Shown here one piece after another: positions 56,081-64,000 of a stretch of 64,000 nucleotides of DNA. The translations under genes were made by a program, and so were the position numbers. How positions within the stretch are numbered: the first letter of the stretch is position 1; the number at the start of each line of letters is the position of its first letter. Source of the stretch: Orobanche coerulescens (lineage: Eukaryota; Streptophyta; Magnoliopsida; Lamiales; Orobanchaceae); NCBI GenBank assembly GCA_033398695.1, contig CM065810.1:145701858-145765857 (forward strand), read 5' to 3'. Under the pieces are notes generated by a model. The model searched no databases. It saw nothing but the letters and a program-made list of their open reading frames with translations, and was not told the origin of the DNA.

Positions 56081-56097
56081 AACCTGGCTTCGATACT
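56081..56097 (-). promoter_or_regulatory. Decayed primer-binding site of the copia element
   Basis: The minus strand reads TAGTATCGAAGCCAGG, close to the iMet PBS TGGTATCAGAGCCAGG, at the inner edge of the 5' LTR. Confidence 0.65.
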
Positions 56098-56099
56098 AC

Positions 56100-57940
56100 T
56101 ATTGGGATTCGGTGCCTAAAAAGAAGGCCCAGCGGAAGCGGTAAAATGAAAATTTATTCGCCGAATCCCTACGAGGATCGATCGAGCAACGTATATACGA
56201 ATATAAAACGAAGCACAAGAAGATACGAGAAACATACCCTTGTAGTCCGTTGATTAAATGATGTTCTTCTCTTGAGCGATTCCCCAAGCTTTAGTTGCTC
56301 TCCATGAATCCAATCCGCTCCAAGCTCTTGGATGATCCAACACCGAAAGTACCGCATCTCTACTTGCCAGGCGCCGGAGAAACGAACGGAACGACGATCA
56401 CCCGATTAACCTCCAAGGTTACGTCTAGAATCAAGTGATGGAAGTTATTTAATTTAGATTAAAACACTCTAAGGTTTAATCTATATCTCTCTTTATATCT
56501 CTTGATTTTTCTCTAAGAAAAACAAGAAGGTATGGAGAAGAAAGGAAGACTTGGAAAAACAATTTTCTCTCTCTCTAACACTCAACTCACGGATGAAGCA
56601 AGTGTTTGGGAGGGAGAGTTAGTCTTCCTTTTATTCTTCTTTCCATAAGACCAAAACACCTACCTAATGATTCCCTTTTGATCTTGTCCCCTCTAAGACT
56701 TATGTCTTCCACCAATTAAGGTGGAGACAAAGACTAAGGAAGGTGGTAGGCAATGTGGGGCGGCCATCTATAAGGATAGGATAAGTTCGGTCCGTTTCGA
56801 ACTCCCGTGAGTCCAAATAGATAAACTCCAATTTCGTTCCGATGTACTTATATCAATTAATTAATCCAATTAATTAATCATATCAAATACATAATAACAT
56901 AATTAATTTCTCCAAGAAATAATTATATTCATGAATTAAATTAATCACCTAGTAATTTATTTAATTCATTAGGCCGTAAATTAATTTATCCAATAAATCA
57001 ATTTAGACATCCAATGTCCCCAAAATTAGATATTAAATATCTAATATTCATAGTGAGATAATAATCACGATTTATTCCGTCGTCAACCTATTGCGCGACT
57101 CGGTAGGTCCGTATCAGTCAGCAATGGGAGGAACCAAAGAGTAGTAGCACCACCTAGCCAGCCTGGCGGCCTACACTATATCCCAACTGAGAACGAATGA
57201 TTGGTATCATTCAAGAACCATTCTGTCGTGAATACCAGTATACGTATAAACCCTTCTTTCAAATGTCCCGATCAAGTTATAGGGTCACGGTTAGTCAAAC
57301 CCTATCTGTACTTGACGCTATGCATGAGTTAATACAAATCGAGATTATCGAGCTCTCGTGTATCCAATACAACTAGCTCAAATGCTTTGGCCAAAGACTT
57401 ATGATCTCATCTGCCAATGAAAATCTTAACGTCACAAGCACATCCCTACTAAATCCTTAAGTCTAAGGTTCACGAATACCTATCACAACCTTTCGATTCC
57501 GTCATTGATTGTACCAGAGTGAAATCCATGTGACGAATCGAGGGTGAGTTGGTTCGAGTATACTAATCCAATTAACATACCTATAACGTGTGCTTCCACT
57601 AACCATTAGTGTTCGACAGGCACTCTCCATGTCAAAGAACACGTCATACAAGTCTTCAGATAAACTTAACGCCCAGTCAAGTTTCATCGACTTGCGAATG
57701 TTAAAGTATTTGAGCTATAAATCTTTCCAGTGTCGACCCCCTTATCCAATAAGGAGTGGAATGTTTTGCTCTCAAATACACGGACTAGTTTCTATATATA
57801 TATTTACGAGTTAGGAATGCCAGTAACTACCAGTAAATAAAACAACATCCATTTGCCTTATGATAATGAATTACATAATAACAAGTACAATGCCCTCACT
57901 CAACATCCTCTGAGTGGCATTCGAGGGCATACTCCTAACA
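56100..57940 (-). repeat. 5' LTR of the copia element (1841 bp)
   Basis: It matches 48625-50519. The inner end reads TA instead of CA (minus strand). It lacks the 145-bp piece present in the other copy and has an extra segment at about 57163-57245 that includes GAATGATTGGTATCATTC, a short inverted repeat. Confidence 0.85.
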
Positions 57941-57945
57941 ATCGG

Positions 57946-58527
57946 GCCATAGCGTGCGCTACCTGTTCACCAGACTGAGTCCAGAAGCATTCTGCCCAGT
58001 CTGGACTACTGAATTAGCTCGCACTACCGGACACCCAGCGTGCGTTAAGTCTAAATCATAGCGTGCGCTAATATACAGATTTAGCGTGCGCTAACCTGCT
58101 CGTCTATAGAGCAGAGAGTAGAAACAACCTACTGCCACTGTTGTGCTCGAGTCATTAGCGCGCACTGCAAAATGGAACATAGCGTACGCTACACAACAGA
58201 ATTACCAACGGCCCAAAACACCCGAAATGCACGATACCTGATCGAAACGTCAAACGAAAGCTTCCATCATGCATAATAACATAAAATGGATTTACGGCAA
58301 CCCCAAAACGGTGGTTCCAATCAACGATTACGAGAATCGAACCAAATAGCGACGGAAATGACATTAAACGCAGAATTGAGTAAAAAAAGTCCGAAACAAG
58401 CTCGGATGACAAAAAGTCCAGTATTAGGTATTCTCGAAATATCAATACGGTTACAAAAAAGTCACTAAAACGAGAAATACACAAAAACAAAAAATACCAA
58501 AAAAAGGAAAAACATGCGGATATTACA
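57946..58527 (-). repeat. 3' LTR of the second chromovirus, U3 side
   Basis: It starts on the minus strand TGTAATATCCGCATG at 58527. CTTTTTGTCATCCGAG near 58425-58405 is shared with the LARD LTR. Palindromes TAGCGTGCGCTA, TTAGCGTGCGCTAA and TAGCGTACGCTA lie at 57950-58190. Confidence 0.85.
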
Positions 58528-58563
58528 TTCTCCCATCTAAAAACAAGTTTCATACCGAAACTT
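58528..58563 (-). promoter_or_regulatory. Hairpin and polypurine tract of the second chromovirus
   Basis: On the minus strand AAGTTTCGGTATGAAACTT (58563-58545) forms a 7-bp stem that overlaps the pol stop codon region. TTAGATGGGAGAA (58540-58528) then touches the LTR. Same layout as at 17480-17516 and 25143-25179. Confidence 0.65.
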
Positions 58564-59474
58564 AAGAAACAAACATCTCGGGGTACCTAGAACGCATGCT
58601 ATCCTCAGTTTCCCAAGTTGCCTCCTCGACACCATGCCTCGACCACTGCACCTTGACCAAAGGAATGGTCTTATGCCTCAGTCGCTTCTCACGGTGCTCC
58701 AAAATCTTCAAGGGATGTTCCTCGAAGGTAATATCCTCAGCGATATCGATCTCACCATAGTCGATGATGTGACTAGGATCTGGAACATATTTCCTCAGCT
58801 GGAAAACATGGAAAATGCTATGAACGTGGCTCAAAGCCGGTGGCAACGCCAAACGGTATGCCAACTCGCCGACCCTTTCGAGGATCTCAAAAGGCCCAAT
58901 AAATCCCGGACTCGGCTTTCCCTTCTTCTCGAAGCGGAAAATTCCTCTCGTTGGCAAAACCTTTAGCAAAATGTGGTCTCCCGCCTCGAATTCCAAAAGT
59001 CGACGACGAACGTCAGCATAGGATTTTTGCCGACTCTGAGCAGTCAACATCCTCCCTCGAATAAATTCCACCTTCTGCCTCATCTCCAAAGTGATATCCG
59101 GTTCGGTCCCGACCAAATCGGACGCCTCGTTCCAGAAAATCGGCGAGCGACATCGCCGCCCATAAAGCGCCTCATACGGTGCCATCTTGATCGATGCGTG
59201 CTAACTGTTGTTGTACGTGAACTCGATCAACGACAAATGCTCCACCCAGTCACTACTCCAATCGAGAGCACAAGCACTATGCGTTCCGACTTCCCATCCG
59301 ACTGAGGATGAAAAGAAGTACTCAGACGCAAACGAGTACCCAACGCCTTATGTACCGCCTGCCAAAAGTGCGATACAAAATGACCATCCCGATCCGAAAC
59401 AATAGATTTCGGGGTACCGTGAAGCCTCACAATCTACGCGATAAACACACGAGCCAACCTCTTTGGGCCCCAAG
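58562..59474 (-). pseudogene. Second chromovirus integrase C-half and chromodomain
   Basis: RLHGTPKSIVSDRDGHFVSH with the second catalytic Asp lies at about 59430-59370, and HPQSDGKSE with the Glu at about 59310-59290. A deletion of about 30 bases then shifts the frame. After a TAG in place of Trp (about 59203) the frame from 59185 is open: MAPYEALYGRRCRSP, VHSIFHVFQLRKYVPDP and HGVEEATWETEDSMRSRYPE before the TAA. The first part of pol is missing because of the insertion at 59475. Confidence 0.85.
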
Positions 59475-61998
59475 TGTAATATCCGGATTAATTATTGAGT
59501 ATTTCATCTGTAATTGAACCCTGTATTATTCGAAATTGTGATATTGATAATCGAAGTATGATATTTCTCGTATTTGTATCCTTGTACATGATTATAGCAA
59601 CATGTAAATTTTCTCATGCAAGTACGTGATAACGTACGCTAACAAGGAAGCTTAACTTACGTTATCCTCCAAAGATAGTGTACGCTACGAATGAAGCATA
59701 GCGTACGTAAAGAGACTAATAATTGAGTTGGGCGGCTAGCACATGCGCCAGCCGGATGATGTGTCCGGATAAGATTCCCGCGGATGAACCTGGATAGTTT
59801 TGAAGTCAACGAGTGTTAACATATGCTAAGGAATGTGTCTAGCGTATGCTAATGGGTGTTACTTACGTACGTAACCAGATGGTGTAGCATACGTAATTGA
59901 GTGCAGAATGAGAACAGTTAACTATCGGCGACGATAACGTACGCTAACTATACTTGATTGCGTACGCTAAGCGACTAACATACGTTATGCATGAAGGCTA
60001 ACATACGTTAAGGTCAGAAACTTATAAATAAGACATCACCCCATTTCATTTCATTCGTTTCTTTCACTTGGCTTTCAACATACTTCATCCCCAGAGAGTT
60101 CCCAGCCACTTCCTATACCGTTAGAACACCTTTTATTGATCATTGAAGATTGGATATTTCTTATACTTGATCATTGAAGTTGAAGAACATCTTGGATTTG
60201 CACACAAGCAACCGGAATTGGATTCTACCTATTGTCTCAGCATTTTCTTCATAATAAGGTATGTTATGCTATCTCCAATCTTGAATTCATATTCTTAAGG
60301 ATGTGTTGATCATGCTACCAAGGATATTAAGTTCCATAGATGATTTATTCAACCAAACATCATGTTTAGGAAGTTGGAATGATTATGCTTAAGTTATCTT
60401 TGTTGAGAACATTATAGTTGGAACCTTGCTTCGTCAAACAATAAGAGTAGTGTTACGAGTTGGATAATCCATATTGAATGGTGTTGCCATATTGATCGTA
60501 AACTTGGAGTTGATATCAATTTTGCTAAATGGACTTAAGAAAGAATCGTCGAATGTAGTATCCTTTCTTATAAGTTGGATTTGTTAGTTCATCTTTAAGA
60601 TAAAGTTTGAATGTAATGATGATATTGGAAACAAGCGCATCAACCTTAGATCACCCGAATTTCGCATGAGGATTGTAATCGAGATTGAACATAGTGTTGT
60701 GATGATATACGTATCCTTGAGTTCGAAGATGTCTTAATCCGTAAGATCATTCATTATTTTATGAGCATGATATGTATGAGGATAATGTATCTTAATCATT
60801 GAGGATTTCGTACGCTACATCACCAATCGAGACAGTCGTCTGCTCAGTGAGAACCTGTCATATGTGTGTTTAGCGTGCGCTAGGCTCTGTAGCTTACGTA
60901 CGCTAATGGGCAGAATTACGTACGCTAAGTTATGTAGGTAACGGACGTTATATCATCAGACGAGTCAGTCGACTGATCAGAGAGGAACTGTCGATGCATG
61001 GTTAGCGTATGCTAGACTTCGTAGTTTACGTATGCTAACGAGCAGCCGTAACGTACACTACATTGGATACGTAACGTACGTTATGCAGACCAGGTAGGAT
61101 ACATTTTATTTACTTTCGAACGTAAATTTGGATTGTTAGATGTTCGTACGACGTGAGATGAATTCTTTATTATTTCTTCTGTTAAGGTTCGAGCTTTGCA
61201 ACGTGATTGATCGAAGGGACGACCTTCGAGTGTATTGATATTCGTTGAAGTGTTATTCTTGTCATCAAATCGAGGCAAGTACATTAATTAGAATTGTTTG
61301 TATTATGTTCGGTTATGTTATGATTGTACTGTGTACATGTTTTGTGATTAATTGTCCACCATGCGTTGATCCGACGGGAATCATCATCGGAAATCTATAG
61401 TTGTGTGCGCTGGATCATTGGACAGGTAATTCCACCATGCGTTGGTCCGACGGGATCATCATGGGAAAATCTATAGCTGTGTGCGCTGGATCGTTGGAAT
61501 ACCATGAGTATGTTGAGACTGTCATGATGTGATATGTATTGTTATTATTTCTCGTTGGAGAAACTTGTCATGATTATTGTTGATTAAATCATTGTTGTAT
61601 AATTATCGTACTTGTACTAACATCGTTGTGCTAACCCCTTTGGGGGTGAACATTTGTTTATGTTCAGGATCCAGTAGAGCAGGGAAACAACCATTGGAGC
61701 CGCATGATGACGATGGTGCAGAGTGATGTTCCGGACGGGTTTAATTGTCTGTTGTTTATGTTGTTTTTAATAAGTACTCGAGTACGCCGTCGTTTGTGAT
61801 GATTGGATTTGGTGATGTATTAATATTCTTCCTTTGGATATTTGTATTCTCGGTATTGGCCCAGAAGTGTTGTATTTTATTTCAGTTACTTTCATATGTT
61901 GGTATCTGTTATTGTCTTTTCATTTCTTCGGCCTTGTAAATTCTTATGTAAAGGATTTACGATGCTGTAATATTCCTGAATATATCAGGGGTGTTACA
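59475..61998 (+). repeat. 5' LTR of the third chromovirus (2524 bp)
   Basis: Same order as the LTR at 10236: palindromes (59630-59990, many decayed to forms such as AGCATACGTAA), TATAAATA at 60023-60030, AAG|GTATGT at 60259, second palindrome cluster (60830-61085), AG|GCAAGT at 61275, tandem pair at 61356 and 61432, hairpin ACCCC-TTTG-GGGGT near 61634-61647, TTCAG|G at 61667, and end GTTACA. Confidence 0.85.
60023..60030 (+). promoter_or_regulatory. TATA box of the third chromovirus LTR
   Basis: TATAAATA precedes a pyrimidine-rich TTTCATTTCATTCGTTTCTT stretch. It corresponds to the box at 10625. Confidence 0.55.
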
Positions 61999-62003
61999 GA
62001 ATA

Positions 62004-62015
62004 TGGTATCAGAGC
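62004..62015 (+). promoter_or_regulatory. Primer-binding site, exact iMet type
   Basis: TGGTATCAGAGC lies five bases after the LTR end at 61998. Confidence 0.88.
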
Positions 62016-62130
62016 TAAGATTATGGATATCTTGGCCATTGGGTTAAAATAGGGGTCATATATGTCTTTTGAGGTAACCGGCCGTGAATAATATCACTAT
62101 ACTACCTACGTCTTCGTGCCAACAGTGGTT

Positions 62131-62232
62131 GTAAGTTCCTAAACTCTATCTCGTCCTTTACATGTTATACCTCTTTATACTTGAACATTAGAACGATATT
62201 GTTTCCTGTATATTGAGTATTTATGCTTACAG
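62131..62232 (+). other. Probable 102-bp leader intron
   Basis: It starts GTAAGT, ends TTATGCTTACAG and stops one base before the gag ATG at 62234. It has the same length and borders as 12738-12839. Confidence 0.5.
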
Positions 62233-62233
62233 T

Positions 62234-64000
62234 ATGTTGAGAGGTGGACGTGGACGTGGTCGCGGTCGCGGACGCGGATGAAGAAATGCTGAAAGAGAAG
62301 CTTCGCCTTCTACTCAGGCCAGCCACAGCTCGGGCGAGCCACAAAGATCTATTAACAATGAACCAGAACCTGCTGTGCCCAAAATCCTTTGTCAGGTGGT
62401 TAACCAGATGACTCAGTTTGCCCAGGTCGTGGACCGAATGCAGGTGGCAGTAGGATTACAACAGGGAGAAAGACAGCAAGGTATCCTAGACTTGGGAATT
62501 CTAGGTGACCGATGGCTGCAAGAGGTGGCGAAGATGCAACCACCCAAATTCGACGGCTTTTCTGAGTCCGCGACATGGGATCATTGGTTAAAATAACTGG
62601 AGAAAATCTTTGCCGGGATTAATTTCCCAGACGACTGGAGAGCCTCTATTGCTCAGTACTTTCTGATAGGGGAAGCGTCTGAGTGGTGGGAAGCCATCTG
62701 GCCGGTAGATCATGATGCCGACTGGGGAGAATTTAAATTAATGATGGAAGCTCAGTACTGCCCTCGCCCAGTGAGGGAAGCCAAAATTCGGAATTTTTTC
62801 TCCGCACAGCCGTCAGATGAGCCAGTATCCCATACGATTAAGATGTTTAACCAGCAACTGGCATTTGTTCGACATCTGGTCAGAACAGATGCAGAAATGA
62901 TGATCCATTTTGATATGAGAATGAAACTAGAGATTCAGAGGTACATGTCCGGTTCTGAATGTACCACTCTCCGTCAATATCAAGATAAAGCATTGGTGTA
63001 TGAAATCAAAGGAGCAGCGATGGAAAAGTTTGCAGAACCCAAGAAGCAGAAAGTCTTTGGTAGTTTCACAGAGCACAAGAGCAGTGGGCCCCGCAAGGCC
63101 CAATCATCCTTTCATTTATTCAAGAAACCTCCGCACCCATCCAAGAGTGGAAAGAACTTCGGAGCGGTATCATCCACGACGGATGCAACAAGGAAGTGCT
63201 TTAACTGTGGTCGCCCAGGACACCTTTGACGTAATTATTTCCGTACTCCAGCGACATGTTATGATTTTGGACAGGAGGGGCACCATGTAATGTTTTTCAA
63301 GGATGCCACTAAGTTTAATGGAACCCGCACTTCACAACCGGCTCAGAAGGAATCAAGTATTCAGCAGACGCAGCAAAGTGTTCAGCTACCCCAAAATTTT
63401 GGTCGCGGACGAGGCAGAGGACAGTTGGACCGAAAGGGGACATCGAGTTCTGGATCCATTCCCCCATGTCTGTATGAGATGAGGAGGGCAGACGACCAGG
63501 ATGCTGCTGTCGCATCAGGTACTGTTCAAATCCTTTCATAGCCAGTTAGCGTTTTATTCGATACAGGAGCTACGCATTCATTTATATCCTTGTCTTGTGT
63601 AAATCGTTTGAATATTTATGGTTTTCATAATTGTGAGCCTTATGTTATGGGTTTACCGAGTGAAGCGAGGATTGTGGGAAACTTAGAAACTAGAGATTTC
63701 CCTGTATCATTTGGAGGCAGAGAGTGGCCCTCAGATCTGATTGTGATAAAAATGCAAGGAGATGACCTGATACTCGGAGATGATTTGCTTAATCGATATG
63801 GAGCTATTGTAAACTACTGAAAGAGGAATATCTCGATGATAGCTGACGATGGTTCTGAAATACTATTTGAGTGATGGAGGCCAAGAAGCTCAGGAAAGTT
63901 GATCAAGGTGATGAAAGGTATCAAATTATTGAAACAGGGCTGTACCGGATACTGGTGTTACGCAATGAAGAAGAAAGACGTAAAAGTGGAACTTTCATCC
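62234..64000 (+). pseudogene. Chromovirus gag and protease, single frame with stops
   Basis: The ATG at 62234 begins the Arg/Gly run RGGRGRGRGRGRG, then TGA at 62279 (the sister copy has CGA). The frame continues through gag with LTDWRASIAQYFLIGEAS-like sequence, PRPVREAKIRNFFSAQPSDE, and the CCHC knuckle CFNCGRPGHL cut by TGA at 63227. The protease VLFDTGATHSFIS (about 63555) keeps its DTGA, unlike the sister copy. Further stops: TAA 62594, TAG 63539, TGA 63818. No frameshift is seen, so decay is by point changes. RT lies beyond the window. Confidence 0.85.

Larger units (their letters stand above)
48625..57940 (-). mobile_element. Ty1/copia retrotransposon inserted in the chromovirus LTR
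   Basis: LTRs 48625-50519 and 56100-57940 flank a 5.6-kb interior. Flanks ATTGG (48620-48624) and ATCGG (57941-57945) are a 5-bp duplication with one C/T change at a CpG, as expected from decay of methylated C. Order on the minus strand: 5' LTR, PBS, long leader (about 1.6 kb), gag, protease, integrase, RT, RNase H, PPT, 3' LTR. Coding is nearly continuous but broken by several stops and shifts. Confidence 0.88.
47105..59474 (-). mobile_element. Second chromovirus (Tekay/Del-like), 3' LTR and end of pol, split by a copia element
   Basis: Reading right to left: integrase C-half with chromodomain-like end (59474-58562), hairpin, PPT, then a 3' LTR starting at 58527 and ending GGTATTACA at 47105. 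A copia element (48625-57940) interrupts the LTR; without it the LTR is about 2.1 kb. The right side is lost because another chromovirus inserted at 59475. Its LTR is homologous to the LARD LTR, so it is the likely autonomous relative of the LARD. Confidence 0.85.
59475..64000 (+). mobile_element. Third chromovirus, sister of the one at 10236, 5' part only
   Basis: It begins TGTAATATCCGGATTAATTA and has an LTR (59475-61998), exact PBS, leader intron signals and gag in one frame to the window end. Gag-level similarity to 12841-14500 is very high, but the LTRs differ more, so the two are separate old copies of one family. It inserted in the integrase of the minus-strand chromovirus; CCAAG precedes the LTR, and the partner duplication lies outside the window. 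Confidence 0.85.

Noticed and set aside
58973..59305. Plus-strand open frame of 110 codons
   Set aside because: It is the antisense of chromovirus integrase and chromodomain coding.

Overview
This is plant nuclear repeat DNA, most likely from an angiosperm (probably eudicot). Every recognisable protein is a plant transposable-element protein: Ty1/copia, Ty3/gypsy chromovirus, a Tat-like gag and an RTE-type LINE. The only possible host coding sequence is one short exon-like stretch near 38.1 kb. I see no bacterial genes, rRNA, tRNA or CRISPR. The species cannot be named from the window. || Layout. 1-32906 is a minus-strand Sirevirus-type copia element whose 3' LTR lies beyond the left edge. 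It has two insertions. A gag-only, Tat-like LTR element (1934-6472, target duplication GCAGG) sits in its env-like ORF. A Tekay/Del-like chromovirus (10236-28696, target duplication GTATT) sits in its integrase. The chromovirus 3' LTR in turn holds an 8.8-kb coding-less LARD (19615-28408, target duplication ACGAC), so nesting is three deep. 32907-about 36700 is a decayed copia element. 36700-38113 is AT-rich. 38114-38317 is an exon-like stretch, and the sequence after it resembles a 3' UTR carrying a hAT-type TIR element (38625-42853) with an RTE LINE inside it (38976-42478), then a poly(A)-tailed retroposon (42962-43173), a Stowaway-like MITE (43510-43803) and a second hAT-type MITE (43919-44522). 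44531-47104 is a second Sirevirus remnant in which one LTR has internal sequence on both sides. 47105-59474 is a minus-strand chromovirus whose 3' LTR was split by a 9.3-kb copia element (48625-57940, target duplication ATTGG/ATCGG). From 59475 to the end lies the 5' LTR and broken gag of another plus-strand chromovirus, which cut the previous one in its integrase. || How the parts work. No element looks intact. All pol reading frames carry stops or shifts, so any mobility would depend on proteins supplied from elsewhere. The LARD and the Tat-like element are non-autonomous by structure, because they keep LTRs, a primer-binding site and a polypurine tract but lack pol. || The most unusual signal is in the chromovirus and LARD LTRs. 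At comparable positions they share clusters of a short palindrome (TAGCGTACGCTA and variants), a TATA box, a GT donor, a GC donor (AG|GCAAGT) with a downstream TTCAG|G acceptor, a two-copy repeat of about 66-76 bp, a GCTAACCCC...GGGG hairpin, and a hairpin with a paired base change next to the polypurine tract. These features recur in LTRs that otherwise differ strongly. They look like a shared RNA-processing or regulatory module.
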